A stretch of DNA of 64,000 nt from Edaphobacter dinghuensis. Lineage in GTDB: Bacteria > Acidobacteriota > Terriglobia > Terriglobales > Acidobacteriaceae. The stretch covers positions 1 to 64,000 of the forward strand of contig NZ_BMGT01000001.1 of NCBI RefSeq assembly GCF_014640335.1, written 5' to 3'. Within the stretch, counting starts at the first letter, position 1. The number at the start of each line of letters is the position of its first letter. A model generated the notes under the pieces. The model searched no databases. It was not told where the DNA came from and saw nothing but the letters and a program-made list of their open reading frames with translations. The position numbers and the translations under genes were made by a program. Positions 1 through 9,059 of this stretch are shown here, piece after piece.

Positions 1-308
1 AGGAGAACACCTTCGGCACGCTCGACGGCACGGTCAAGGCGGGCGCGATGAGCTTCGCGCGCTTCACCACCGACGACTTCGAGGGTACCATCCGCGGCTA
101 CGTCGGCGAGGGCAACTTCACTGACGACCCGCTCAACACCTTCGGCGGCGCAGGCGTCGTCGAGATCCCCAACATGCAGCAACTGCTCCGCTTCATCTGC
201 GAAAACGGCTTCGAACACCACGTCGCCGCCAACTTCGCCTCCGTCGCCAGCCCCATCCACGAAGCCGCCACCAAATACCTCAAGTGGCCGACACACCGGC
301 ACCTGTAA
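1..308 (+). CDS. L-fucose/L-arabinose isomerase-family protein, C-terminal end (partial)
   Basis: The reading frame is open from the first bases of the window (codons from position 3) to TAA at 306-308, so only the last 102 or so residues are present. They include TDDPLNTFGGAGVVEIPN followed by LLRFICENGFEHHVA, which I recognise as the C-terminal end of the L-fucose isomerase-like family, ketol isomerases that interconvert aldose and ketose sugars in the cytoplasm. Substrate cannot be told from this fragment. The next gene, a secreted GH43 arabinanase, begins 26 bp downstream on the same strand, which fits release and then isomerisation of arabinose or a related sugar. The gene's start lies outside the window. 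Confidence 0.75.
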   Translation, partial: ENTFGTLDGTVKAGAMSFARFTTDDFEGTIRGYVGEGNFTDDPLNTFGGAGVVEIPNMQQLLRFICENGFEHHVAANFASVASPIHEAATKYLKWPTHRHL

Positions 309-334
309 AAACACGACCACAAGGAGCAATCCCA

Positions 335-1381
335 ATGCCGAAGAGTAGAAGACACAACTGGTCGCACTTACTCGCAGCAGGATTGCTCCTTGCGGTCTCT
401 GTCGTGGCCTCCGCGCAAAAGGCGCTTACCCTCACTGGCGACGCACCCGGCACACACGATCCCTCCATCATCAAAGAGGGCAGCACATGGTACGTCTTCG
501 CCACGGGCAAAGCTCCCGGCGGCGGACAGTTCGAGGTGCGCTGCTCGACAGATCTGCATCAGTGGAAGGCGTGCGGCCAGGTCTTCGATGTAATTCCTGC
601 ATGGATTCAGCAGCGCAGCCCCGACACCAAAGAGTTGTGGGCACCCGATATCTCATACGTCAACGGCGAGTACCGCCTCTACTACGCCTACTCGCTCTTC
701 GGCAAAAATACCTCGGGCATCGCGCTCGCCACCAACAAGACGCTCGACTTCGCAAGCCCCAACTATCGTTGGGTCGATCACGGTCTTGTCCTCGAATCAA
801 AGGCCGATGACAACTTTAACGCCATCGACCCTAACTTCGTACGCGACGAGCACGGCCACGATTGGCTTGCGTTCGGCAGCTTCTGGGACGGGATCAAGAT
901 GCGCCGCCTCGACGACAAGACGGGCAAGCTCTCTACAGCCGACACGCGTCTCTACTCCCTCGCACGCCGCGCCAAACCTGCCGATGCAGCCCCCGCGCCA
1001 CCGAACCTTCCTCCTGACTGGGAGGCCGTCGAGGCGCCCTTCATCGTCCACCACAACCACTACTACTATCTCTTTACCTCGTGGGACCTCTGTTGCCGTG
1101 GCACCAAGAGCACCTACAAAACCATGGTGGGCCGTGCAAAATCTGTCACCGGGCCTTACGTCGATAAGACCGGCAAACCGTTGACAGAAGGCGGCGGCAC
1201 CGAGCTGCTAACCGCCAACGCTCGTTGGTTCGGCCCCGGTGGCGAAAGCATCTTGATGGACCCGAAAGGCGATGACCTGATCGTCTTCCACGCCTACGAT
1301 GCCAAGACCGGCAAGCCCTCGATGCAGCTTTCGACCATCGATTGGACCGGCGACTGGCCGCATGCGCAACTAGGTCAGTAG
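335..1381 (+). CDS. Secreted GH43 family glycosidase (arabinan endo-1,5-alpha-L-arabinosidase-like)
   Basis: This 348-residue protein begins with a clear signal peptide (MPKSRRHNWSHLLAAGLLLA, cleavage near ASA-Q). The start at 335 is chosen because AAGGAG at 321-326 lies 8 nt upstream. An in-frame ATG at 284 would add 17 residues overlapping the isomerase gene and bury the signal peptide. The three GH43 acidic residues are visible: Asp in THDPSI (general base), Asp in NAIDPNF (pKa modulator) and Glu in VEAPFI (general acid), on a five-bladed propeller-type repeat pattern. GH43 enzymes of this type cut alpha-1,5-arabinan outside the cytoplasm. It is probably co-transcribed with the isomerase-like gene before it. 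The exact substrate is inferred from family resemblance. Confidence 0.85.
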   Translation: MPKSRRHNWSHLLAAGLLLAVSVVASAQKALTLTGDAPGTHDPSIIKEGSTWYVFATGKAPGGGQFEVRCSTDLHQWKACGQVFDVIPAWIQQRSPDTKELWAPDISYVNGEYRLYYAYSLFGKNTSGIALATNKTLDFASPNYRWVDHGLVLESKADDNFNAIDPNFVRDEHGHDWLAFGSFWDGIKMRRLDDKTGKLSTADTRLYSLARRAKPADAAPAPPNLPPDWEAVEAPFIVHHNHYYYLFTSWDLCCRGTKSTYKTMVGRAKSVTGPYVDKTGKPLTEGGGTELLTANARWFGPGGESILMDPKGDDLIVFHAYDAKTGKPSMQLSTIDWTGDWPHAQLGQ

Positions 1382-1384
1382 CGC

Positions 1385-2341
1385 CTATTCCTTTGCGCTG
1401 GCGGCCTGATAGCTTTCAACACTAAGCCGCACGCCCTCAGCGTACGGAGTCTTATGCACGTCTCCTAATAGCCCGATCAGCGCGCTATCATCCATCAATA
1501 CCGGCGTCGTCTGCAGATAGTGCATCTCCACCAGCTCCTTCATGATGGGTTGAAACAACCCGATCAACCGCAGTCCCAGCTTCCCTATTACGCGAATCTT
1601 CGGCTTGCGTCCCACCAGAGCGAACGCCTGCTCCGCCATCTTTCGTTGCGTGGTCACACCTGCTCCAGCAAGATTCCACCATCGCCCATAGGCCTCCGGC
1701 TTGTCTGCCAGCGCCAGCACGACTGCTCCCACATCGGGCACGAACACGAACTCATGCGGAGTGTCGATTGGCCCCACCATGTCTGCTGTCTTTCCGTTTG
1801 CCACGGCTTTGAACATGCCATCGAGAAAGCTGCTCTCTACACCCGGCCCGTAAAAGTCCGGCAGCCGCAGCACGGTGGCTTGTATCTTTCCCGAAGCATG
1901 AGCCGCCAGCAGCAGGTCTTCCTGCTCTTTGCGCATCTTGCCTTTGTAAGTTGGCGGATTTCTGGGATGTTCCTCGTTCACCTTCTCCGTTACCGGCACA
2001 CCATACGGATACACTGTGCCGATCAGCACGATACGCTTTACACCCTCTGCAATTGCGCCGTCCAGCGTCTGCCGCATCGTCACGGGATGCAGCTCAAAGT
2101 GGTTATACGGCACTCCCACCAGATAGATCAGCGTATCCATGCCTCGCGCTGCCGCTCGCACGGAAGCCGCATCTGCCGGGTCCCAGGTTACGATCTCCGC
2201 TTTCGGATCGGAGCCAAACGCCTCGACCAGCCGCTCACGGCTGCGGCCAACGACACGGTACGATTCGCCCTTTGCACGAAGCGCATCGGCGATGCTCTTC
2301 CCGATAGCGCCTGCCGCTCCAAACAAAGCAATCTTTCCCAT
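1385..2341 (-). CDS. NAD(P)-binding epimerase/dehydratase-like protein (atypical SDR)
   Basis: The product is a 318-residue Rossmann-fold protein with an N-terminal nucleotide-binding motif (KIALFGAAGAIGKSIADAL, glycine-rich GxxGxIG) and a mid-protein segment around IGTVYPYGVP that carries the family Tyr. The start at 2341 follows GAGGAG closely; a longer frame to 2413 adds 24 residues before the glycine-rich loop and is less likely. It belongs to the NmrA/epimerase-like group of atypical short-chain dehydrogenases. The substrate cannot be read from the sequence. It converges on the GH43 gene with a gap of only 3 bp between the two stop codons, so any shared terminator must lie inside coding sequence. 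Confidence 0.75.
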   Translation of the reverse strand: MGKIALFGAAGAIGKSIADALRAKGESYRVVGRSRERLVEAFGSDPKAEIVTWDPADAASVRAAARGMDTLIYLVGVPYNHFELHPVTMRQTLDGAIAEGVKRIVLIGTVYPYGVPVTEKVNEEHPRNPPTYKGKMRKEQEDLLLAAHASGKIQATVLRLPDFYGPGVESSFLDGMFKAVANGKTADMVGPIDTPHEFVFVPDVGAVVLALADKPEAYGRWWNLAGAGVTTQRKMAEQAFALVGRKPKIRVIGKLGLRLIGLFQPIMKELVEMHYLQTTPVLMDDSALIGLLGDVHKTPYAEGVRLSVESYQAASAKE

Positions 2342-2396
2342 CAGCTCTCCTCGTTCCTGATCATCGATGGTTTTCAACGAAAGCCTAATGCGGAAC

Positions 2397-3902
2397 CTAC
2401 TGGATCGATCCACCTGCGAAGATCAGCTGCGCCTCGGAGGCGATTACCCGATACAAAACGAACTGCCGCGAACTCTGTGCCTTCAGCTCGAACAACAGGC
2501 TCGCCCTGTTGCTGGCATCGGCATCGACGACATCGACAAACTCCATCTCGGGGGTGCGGTCCAGATGCGCGGCATCGGTTACCGTCTGCAACGCGGGCTT
2601 CAACTCGCCCAGATCGTCGGCCTGCGCCACCACGGTTACATATCGCAGCGCCGCTCCTGTACCCGCTGTATGCGCCATGAAGATATATGTCGCTGCCCCG
2701 CCGTAGCTCAACGTGTAGCCCTTCAACTGCTCGTCGAGCAAAGTCACCACAGGCGTTGCAGCAGCTGCTGTAGCAGCCTTGTGACGAACCTTGCCATGCA
2801 CCGGCGTCTTCTTCGGTGTAGCCGCCGGAACAGCAGCAGGCGCAGGCGTTCCGCCATACTGCGCCAGCTTCGCCTGCGCCATCGCCTCCATCTTGGCGAG
2901 CACCGCTGCCCGTTCTGCGCCGTCCGCCCACGGCCGCGAAAAATCATGCGGATCGCGGTCCACCGCATCCGACACCGCAACCATCTGGTGCAGGTTCGCC
3001 GGCATCCCCACCAGCTTGGGCAGCTCAGTCTCGGTCAGCGAGCCCGCAGGCCGCCCATAGTGCAGGTTGGGGCGATCCGGATCGTTATTCAATGACTCGA
3101 CCGCACCCGTCCCCGAGCTCTCCGCCTCGTCCCTGGCCTTCTTCGCTTCGGCTGGCGTGCGCCGCTTCAGGGTTGGGCGATCCGGATCGTCCTCAGGATT
3201 GTTCTCGCTGGCGCTCGTTGTACTTGTTGTTGTAGCAGTAGTCGTAGTTGCACTGCTGTCGGCATCGGGCTTGCGCCGTATCATCGTTGGTCGGTCGGAG
3301 TCGTCTGCAGTCGAACTACCGGAGTCTTCCTTTGTGCTTGCACTGCTGTCTTTCGTGCCGCTATCTTTTGTTCCGCTGGACGGAGCAGCCGATCCGTCCG
3401 CTTTGCCAAAGTGCGGCCGTGAATCGTCCTTCGAGCTGACGATCACGGGCAGCGTCTTCGAGGCGCGCAACGCCGGAGCTTTCTTTATCGGAGCCAGCGG
3501 CTTAAAGCTTCCATATCCGAACCAGCCACCGCCGTCCCCATCCGCCGTCTGTAGCTTTCTTGCAAACTCGAGGTCTATCTGGCCATCGCTGATTCCGGCC
3601 TTTTCCAGCTCGTACACGTTGCCGGTCTCGAGCGCGAATGGCACCGGCTGCGACATGTACACCGAGGCATCCTGCAGGCTTCCATTGATGAAGAGCGATA
3701 CTGGGATCAGCCGACTGGCCGTAGGTTTGGCCATGTCTCCCGTCCACTCATAGACCCCCACTGCCCGCACCACCTGCTGCGGCTTGGCGACCTTGTGCAT
3801 CTGCCCCCACGCAGATGGGGCCGCCGCAATCACGCTGCTCAACATCGCGCCAAGCCACCGACTCTTCATAACCTTCATTCGCCTCGTTAGACGTTCACCC
3901 AT
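2397..3902 (-). CDS. Secreted hypothetical protein with repeated DRPT motifs
   Basis: This 501-residue protein has an N-terminal export signal (MKSRWLGAMLSSVIAAAPSA, cleavage near WGQ). Starts at 3902, 3878 or 3869 are all possible; the first has GGGGGA upstream. The middle is low-complexity, rich in Ser, Thr, Asp and Lys, and contains three spaced copies of an acidic-DRP motif: DDSDRPTMIRRKP, DDPDRPTLKRRTP and NDPDRPNLHYGRP. A folded N-terminal part (residues about 35-130) and C-terminal part (about 385-501, ending FAGGSIQ) flank the disordered middle. I do not recognise a family with known function. It sits 55 bp upstream of the epimerase-like gene on the same strand. Envelope location is inferred from the signal peptide. 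Confidence 0.6.
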   Translation of the reverse strand: MGERLTRRMKVMKSRWLGAMLSSVIAAAPSAWGQMHKVAKPQQVVRAVGVYEWTGDMAKPTASRLIPVSLFINGSLQDASVYMSQPVPFALETGNVYELEKAGISDGQIDLEFARKLQTADGDGGGWFGYGSFKPLAPIKKAPALRASKTLPVIVSSKDDSRPHFGKADGSAAPSSGTKDSGTKDSSASTKEDSGSSTADDSDRPTMIRRKPDADSSATTTTATTTSTTSASENNPEDDPDRPTLKRRTPAEAKKARDEAESSGTGAVESLNNDPDRPNLHYGRPAGSLTETELPKLVGMPANLHQMVAVSDAVDRDPHDFSRPWADGAERAAVLAKMEAMAQAKLAQYGGTPAPAAVPAATPKKTPVHGKVRHKAATAAAATPVVTLLDEQLKGYTLSYGGAATYIFMAHTAGTGAALRYVTVVAQADDLGELKPALQTVTDAAHLDRTPEMEFVDVVDADASNRASLLFELKAQSSRQFVLYRVIASEAQLIFAGGSIQ

Positions 3903-4026
3903 AACTCAAAGTCCCCCACTAGCACCCAGCCCCAGTCAAAAAAGCCCGTCTTCCAACCCATCAGCTCCACACAAAAAACGTGGGATGGACACATTTAACC
4001 ACGTCAATCTAGCTACCATACAATCA

Positions 4027-4845
4027 ATGTCCTCCGCGCCACTGCTCGACGTTCGCAACCTCAGCATCGCCTTTGGCAAACACACTGCCGTGCGGGAGAT
4101 CTCCTTTCATATCAATCCCGGTGAAACCCTCGGCCTGGTCGGCGAATCAGGCTCGGGAAAGTCTGCCACCTCGTTGGCTATCCTTCGGCTTCTTGCTCCA
4201 TCTGCGCGAGCCACCGGGAGCATTACGTTTGCGGGTGAATCGCTGCTGGACCTCCCGGAGAACTCCATGCGGCGTCATCGCGGCAGCAGTATCGCCATGA
4301 TCTTTCAGGAGCCCATGACCGCGCTGAACCCGTCCATGCGCATCGGCGCACAGATCGCCGAAGCCCTCGAGGCGCACCACCCGGAGATCTCTACCAGCTC
4401 CGTCCGTCAGAAAGTTATCGATGCGATGCGCGAGGTCGGCCTACCCGATCCTGAGGGCCGTCTGCGCGACTATCCTCACCAGTTCTCAGGGGGGCAGCGC
4501 CAGCGCATCCTAATTGCCATGGCCCTCATCAACCGGCCACGGCTGCTGATCGCCGACGAGCCCACGACGGCACTCGACGTTACAGTTCAAGCACAGATCC
4601 TCCACCTGCTCAAAGAGTTGCGCCAGACGCACCAGCTCTCCATGCTCTTCATCTCTCACGATCTGGCAGTCGTCTCCGAGATAGCCGATCGCGTAGCCGT
4701 CATGCAGCATGGACAGATCGTCGAGGAGGCCCCCACCGGGACTCTCTTTCGCCACCCGCAACACCCCTATACGCGCAACTTAATTACCGCGGCGCCCACC
4801 ATGCACACGGACAGGAACCTTCCGTTAGCTACTCCCATAAGATAA
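4027..4845 (+). CDS. OppD/DppD-type peptide ABC transporter ATP-binding protein (orphan)
   Basis: The 272-residue protein carries a complete nucleotide-binding domain: Walker [11 protein letters not shown]-loop [10 protein letters not shown], signature FSGGQRQR, Walker [13 protein letters not shown] and switch His in FISHDLAVV. The motif set and the tail [11 protein letters not shown] match the OppD/DppD branch that powers oligopeptide import. The family usually has about 320 residues with an oligo-HPY tail; here the tail is short. The start at 4027 matches where family members begin; an ATG at 3985 is also in frame. No permease or substrate-binding gene is adjacent, so its partners must lie elsewhere. 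Divergent from the DRPT-motif gene. Confidence 0.85.
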   Translation: MSSAPLLDVRNLSIAFGKHTAVREISFHINPGETLGLVGESGSGKSATSLAILRLLAPSARATGSITFAGESLLDLPENSMRRHRGSSIAMIFQEPMTALNPSMRIGAQIAEALEAHHPEISTSSVRQKVIDAMREVGLPDPEGRLRDYPHQFSGGQRQRILIAMALINRPRLLIADEPTTALDVTVQAQILHLLKELRQTHQLSMLFISHDLAVVSEIADRVAVMQHGQIVEEAPTGTLFRHPQHPYTRNLITAAPTMHTDRNLPLATPIR

Positions 4846-4924
4846 TTAGAATGAACAATTTACAAAACAGTCTCAATCGACCGACGAGAATGCGCTAAAC
4901 TACAAAGCTGGTCAACTCCGGTAA

Positions 4925-5677
4925 ATGCGCGCACTTATACTCTCCGATATCCACGCGAATCTCGAAGCCCTGAATGCCGTCCTCGATGCAGCATCTGACT
5001 TTGACGCCCTCTGGAACCTGGGAGATGTCGTCGGTTATGGGGCAAGCCCAAATCAAGTTATTGATTTGATTAGACCGAAGTCGCAGCTTACGGTACGCGG
5101 CAACCACGATCGTGTCTGTTGCGGCCTGACCTCTGCCCTTGGCTTCAACCCGGTCGCCCGCGCCGCTGCCCATTGGACCCATAACCAACTAACCCCAGCC
5201 AACCTGAGCTGGCTCAAAGATTTACCACAGGGACCGCTGAAGCCCGAACAAGCTGAAGTCACCTGTGCTCACGGCTCCCCGCTCAACGAAGACCAGTATA
5301 TTTTGAACATGCGCGACGCCTGGGCTCCGCTGCAGCAGATGGGCACCAGCATCACTTTCTTCGGTCACACTCACATTCAAGGTGGCTTCTCACAGAAGGG
5401 ACATGACTGGCACGAGCTACGCCCGCAGCTTCCGCGTATCAACGAGGCATCCTCGTGGACTATGCCCATTCCTCCGGGCACTCGTCATCTGATCAATCCC
5501 GGCTCCGTGGGCCAGCCCCGCGACTGCGACTGGCGTGCCGCCTTCGCCATCTACGATTCCGAAGCGGAGATTATTATCTTCCACCGGGTTCCCTACGACA
5601 TTACCGCTTCGCAAGGTCGCATCTTGATGGCTGGACTACCCGAGCGGTTGGCCGCGCGGCTCACCGAAGGCCGGTAA
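4925..5677 (+). CDS. Calcineurin-like metallophosphoesterase
   Basis: The 250-residue protein shows all metal-binding motifs of the calcineurin-like phosphoesterase superfamily in order: DIHANLEAL (Asp, His), GDVVGYG (Asp), GNHD (Asn, His), a downstream His in AHGSP, and GHTHIQ. The NPGSVGQPRD segment near residue 190 is typical of the YfcE/MJ0936-like branch, cytoplasmic phosphodiesterases with a binuclear metal centre. The physiological substrate is unknown. It lies 79 bp after the OppD-type gene on the same strand, so cotranscription is possible but nothing in the sequence ties the functions together. Confidence 0.85.
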   Translation: MRALILSDIHANLEALNAVLDAASDFDALWNLGDVVGYGASPNQVIDLIRPKSQLTVRGNHDRVCCGLTSALGFNPVARAAAHWTHNQLTPANLSWLKDLPQGPLKPEQAEVTCAHGSPLNEDQYILNMRDAWAPLQQMGTSITFFGHTHIQGGFSQKGHDWHELRPQLPRINEASSWTMPIPPGTRHLINPGSVGQPRDCDWRAAFAIYDSEAEIIIFHRVPYDITASQGRILMAGLPERLAARLTEGR

Positions 5678-5691
5678 GCCAGAACGCAAAA

Positions 5692-5729
5692 CGAAATACA
5701 GGGGTCTCTCCGCCCCGGTCGAGATGATG
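5692..5729 (+). repeat. Dispersed intergenic repeat, copy A (short form)
   Basis: This copy lies between the convergent metallophosphoesterase and ABC-F genes. It reads cgaaatacagggg, tctctccg, then ccggtcgagatgatg. The outer blocks match copy B at 7763-7810, which has a longer middle, and more loosely copy C at 13145-13206. All three are in the same orientation and outside genes. Function is unknown; it resembles a short non-coding repeat family. Confidence 0.6.
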
Positions 5730-5758
5730 TGGTTCCAGGTAGTGGTGCTGGGTCAGCG

Positions 5759-7696
5759 CTACGCCAGGCTTTGCTCTTCGAGCAGAAGCGCTAGCTCCTC
5801 CCACTCTGCCAGACGCTTTGCCCGCTCGCTGCGAAGCTCTTCGAGTTCAGCCGCGGTACGCTGCGACTCCTCAGCCGAGGTAAAGACGCCCATCTTCTCC
5901 TCGGCCGCTGCAATCGCGCCTTCGAGACGCGGAATCTCTTCCTCGGCAAATTTCAGCTTGTCTTCCAACTGCCGCAACTTGATCGGGTTCAGCCGCTTCA
6001 CCGCAGCCTGCGGAGCCTCCACTGCCTTCGGTGCCTCAACTACAGCTATCGGTTCCGGCTCCTTTGTGATCGAGGCGATCACCTTCTCGGGGCCTCCCTG
6101 CTTGCGCCAGAGGTAGTCCTCGTAGTTGCCCGGATAGATGTGCACGCGCTTGTCCTCAACCTCGAACACTCGCGTTGCCAGACCGTCGATGAAGTAGCGG
6201 TCATGCGAGACGAAGAGGACCGTGCCGGTGAAGTTGCGAATCGCGTCCAGCAGAACGTCCTTCGCGCGCAGGTCGAGGTGGTTGGTCGGCTCGTCGAGGA
6301 GCAGCATGTTCGCCGGCGAGACCAGCATCTTGGCCATCGCATAACGATTTCGCTCGCCGCCCGAGAGCACCCCCAGCGGTTTGAAGACGTCCTCGCCCGA
6401 GAACATGAAACATCCCAGCAGACTGCGCAGCTCCACTACGGGAACCTTGGGCGCAATACCGGCGATGTCGTCGAGCATCTTTGCCTTGGGGTCAAGCACC
6501 TTGTACTGGTCCTGCGCGAAATAGTCAGCCAGCACATTATGGCCCAGCTTGATCTCGCCGCTGGTGGGCGGCTCGAGTCCAGCCAGCATTCGAATCAGCG
6601 TTGACTTCCCTGCACCATTCGCGCCGACCAGCGCGATGCGGTCGCCACGGTCGATGGTAAAGCTCACATCTTCCAGCACATGCTTCGGCTCGTAGTTCTT
6701 GGTCAGGTGCGAGACTTCGATCACCGTTCGGCCTGAGGCGGGAGGCTGCGGAATTGTAAAGTGAATCGTCGCCTCTTCTTCCGGCACCTCGATCCGCTCG
6801 ATCTTCTCCAGTTCCTTGATGCGCGACTGTACCTGCTTGGCCTTGGTCGCCTGATAACGGAACCGATTGATGAACGCCTCCAGCGCTTCGATGCGGTCGC
6901 GCTGGTTCTTGTACGCGGACATCAATTGAGTACGGCGTTCTTCCTTCTGGGTCAGATACTTCTCATAGTTGCCGTGGTAGGTCTGCATCCGCTTGTTCCA
7001 GATCTCGACCGTCTTGTTGACGGTGACGTCGAGAAAGTAGCGGTCGTGCGAGATCAGAATGAATGCATTCGGATAGTCATGCAGATAATTCTCGAGCCAG
7101 TTGCGCGATTCGAGGTCCAGATGGTTGGTCGGCTCATCCAACAGCAGAAGCGAAGGCTTCTGCAACAACAGCTTAGCCAGCGCGATGCGCATCTGCCAGC
7201 CGCCTGAAAACTCCTCGGTGTTGCGCTCCCAATCTTCTTTGCTGAAGCCGAGGCCGCCCAGCACCGCGCCTACCTGCGCGTCGAGCGTGTAAATATCGTG
7301 TACATGCAACTGGTCGGCGATGTCGGAGTAGCGCTCGGCGGCGACGGCGTACTCCTTCGACTTGGGATCAGCCTCGGAGAGCGTGTGCGTCAACGCCGTC
7401 GATTCTGCCTCCAGCGCGTGGAGATGATCGAAGACGGAGAGGCATTCGGCAAAGACGGTCTTGCCGCGCAGGGCGAGCCCATCCTGCGGCAGATAGCCGA
7501 GGGTCATGCCTTTGACGCGGGTGAGCGCGCCGTAGTCCAGCGATTCGACACCGGCCAGAATCTTCAACAACGTCGATTTGCCGGTGCCGTTGCCGCCCAC
7601 CAGGCCAGTGCGCTCGTCCGGCGTAATCAGCCAGTTGGCGTCTTCAAAGAGTAGTTTGGGGCCGAATCGTTTACCGGCAGCGGAAAGTTGGAGCAT
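5759..7696 (-). CDS. ABC-F family ATPase (Uup/YheS-like)
   Basis: This 645-residue soluble protein has two nucleotide-binding domains and no membrane segments. Walker A motifs are GGNGTGKST (near residue 35) and GANGAGKST; signatures are FSGGWQMR and LSGGERNR; Walker B is LLLDEPTNHLDL in both. The linker between the domains is charged and helical (TQKEERRTQLMSAYKNQRDR), and the last 90 or so residues form a predicted coiled coil, as in Uup. ABC-F proteins act on the ribosome as translation factors or resistance determinants; which applies here is not visible. The ATG at 7696 is used; the codon before it is TTG and could also start. Confidence 0.9.
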   Translation of the reverse strand: MLQLSAAGKRFGPKLLFEDANWLITPDERTGLVGGNGTGKSTLLKILAGVESLDYGALTRVKGMTLGYLPQDGLALRGKTVFAECLSVFDHLHALEAESTALTHTLSEADPKSKEYAVAAERYSDIADQLHVHDIYTLDAQVGAVLGGLGFSKEDWERNTEEFSGGWQMRIALAKLLLQKPSLLLLDEPTNHLDLESRNWLENYLHDYPNAFILISHDRYFLDVTVNKTVEIWNKRMQTYHGNYEKYLTQKEERRTQLMSAYKNQRDRIEALEAFINRFRYQATKAKQVQSRIKELEKIERIEVPEEEATIHFTIPQPPASGRTVIEVSHLTKNYEPKHVLEDVSFTIDRGDRIALVGANGAGKSTLIRMLAGLEPPTSGEIKLGHNVLADYFAQDQYKVLDPKAKMLDDIAGIAPKVPVVELRSLLGCFMFSGEDVFKPLGVLSGGERNRYAMAKMLVSPANMLLLDEPTNHLDLRAKDVLLDAIRNFTGTVLFVSHDRYFIDGLATRVFEVEDKRVHIYPGNYEDYLWRKQGGPEKVIASITKEPEPIAVVEAPKAVEAPQAAVKRLNPIKLRQLEDKLKFAEEEIPRLEGAIAAAEEKMGVFTSAEESQRTAAELEELRSERAKRLAEWEELALLLEEQSLA

Positions 7697-7762
7697 CAAC
7701 TTCTATTTTCGCATTGAATATGCGGGCGTCCTCAACGGCATGCCGGGCGGCGGGAGCAAAGG

Positions 7763-7810
7763 CGAAATACAGGGATCTCTCCACTACGCTGCGCTCCGGT
7801 CGAGATGACG
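7763..7810 (+). repeat. Dispersed intergenic repeat, copy B
   Basis: The copy reads cgaaatacagggatctctcc, then a GC-rich middle actacgctgcgct, then ccggtcgagatgacg. It lies between the ABC-F start and the end of the glycosyltransferase gene. It is the most complete of the three copies in the window. Confidence 0.65.
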
Positions 7811-7827
7811 AGGTTTTGACGAAGAGG

Positions 7828-9042
7828 TCACCCTGTTCGCTCTGCTTGAACCATATTCGGTGCAATAAACTTTCCAGGCTGCAACGCTGTCAGATAGCCT
7901 GCGTACACTCTCTCGAAGACCGCGTCCCAGCTACATCTGAGGGCGTATGCGCGAGCGTTGCAACGCATGTCCTGCAATAGGGGGCAATCCTGCATCAGCC
8001 TTGCGATGGTGGAGGCAAAGGCTTCATCAGCGACAATAAATCCTGTCTTCCCTTCACTTACGATGAACTTCGGACCTCCGTCTCCGGTTACGATCGCGGG
8101 CACGCCGCTGGCCAGAGCCTCCAGCACGACGTTGCCAAAGGTATCGGTGTGTGAAGGAAAGACCAACAGGTCCATGTCGGCATAGGCTTGCGCCAGCTCC
8201 GTGCCGCGCAGCACACCGGCAAAGTCGGCCTGCGTCAACGATGCCCGCAACGATGCTTCTTCGCTGCCATGCCCCACGATCATGAAGCGAACATCGGTCA
8301 GCCCCATAGCGCTCAACTCGCGTTCGATGCGGATCAGCAGAGCTACATTCTTCTCGATGGAAAGCCGCCCGACGTAGCCGAGGACGAAGCTGCCATCGTT
8401 GTCTTTGCGGCTCCTTCGCGACGGCGAGAACAGACTTGTATCGACGCCCCTCTGCATCAGGCGGCATGGCCTGCCGGTTGCGTCTTCGAGCAGCCTGCAA
8501 AGCTCTTCGTTAGGAGCAAACAGTATCTTTGCCAGACGGTAGAACCGCGATGTCGCTCGAAGCGCCCCAGCCTCGATGCTTCGCTCTGTCGCGAGCCCCT
8601 GCTTCTCGGAGAGATACTGCGTCAGCCAGTTCATGCGCCGCCCGGCATACTCATGGACGTTTGTATGCCACGACGCAGCCAGGGGAATATTGAGCTTCCA
8701 CGCAAAGTAGGCGCCCAGCATTCCCAGTTCGCTCGGCCCGGTGATGTGAATTACATCGGGCCGAAAGCGCTCCAATTCGCGGCGGATCACCCCCGCATGA
8801 CGCCAGAACAGCGCATCGAACGCAAGGTCCTTCTCGATGCCGACGGAGGCCCAGCCCCGGCCCAGCTCAAGCGTTCGCAGCTCTCCTGCCTGCTCGAGGG
8901 CCTGGCCTCTGTCGCCTGCACGCACGCAGAGGAAGGGCAGGTTCTGTCGTTCCGCAAACGCCACGAAGTTGCGGCTGGTATGCGCAACTCCGTTGACCTC
9001 GTGAAACGAATCGGGAAAGTAGGCAACACGCGGCACACGCAT
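7828..9042 (-). CDS. GT4 family glycosyltransferase
   Basis: The 404-residue protein has the GT-B architecture. The N-terminal acceptor domain begins RVAYFPDSFHEVNGVAHTSR, and the C-terminal nucleotide-sugar domain contains LGYVGRLSIEKNV and the E-x7-E region PSHTDTFGNVVLEALASGVP. It resembles the MgtA/PimB-like mannosyl/glucosyltransferases that glycosylate membrane lipids at the cytoplasmic face; donor and acceptor are not readable from the sequence. It starts 17 bp after the stop of the PHP-like gene on the same strand with GAGGAG just upstream, so the two form an operon. Confidence 0.85.
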   Translation of the reverse strand: MRVPRVAYFPDSFHEVNGVAHTSRNFVAFAERQNLPFLCVRAGDRGQALEQAGELRTLELGRGWASVGIEKDLAFDALFWRHAGVIRRELERFRPDVIHITGPSELGMLGAYFAWKLNIPLAASWHTNVHEYAGRRMNWLTQYLSEKQGLATERSIEAGALRATSRFYRLAKILFAPNEELCRLLEDATGRPCRLMQRGVDTSLFSPSRRSRKDNDGSFVLGYVGRLSIEKNVALLIRIERELSAMGLTDVRFMIVGHGSEEASLRASLTQADFAGVLRGTELAQAYADMDLLVFPSHTDTFGNVVLEALASGVPAIVTGDGGPKFIVSEGKTGFIVADEAFASTIARLMQDCPLLQDMRCNARAYALRCSWDAVFERVYAGYLTALQPGKFIAPNMVQAERTG

Positions 9043-9059
9043 CGCTCCTCAGACTATGC

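Noticed and set aside
1520-2680. Long plus-strand frame (386 codons) opposite the epimerase-like gene
   Set aside because: It has no recognisable domain, is rich in His, Arg and Cys typical of antisense translation of a GC-rich gene, and lies over two better-supported minus-strand genes.
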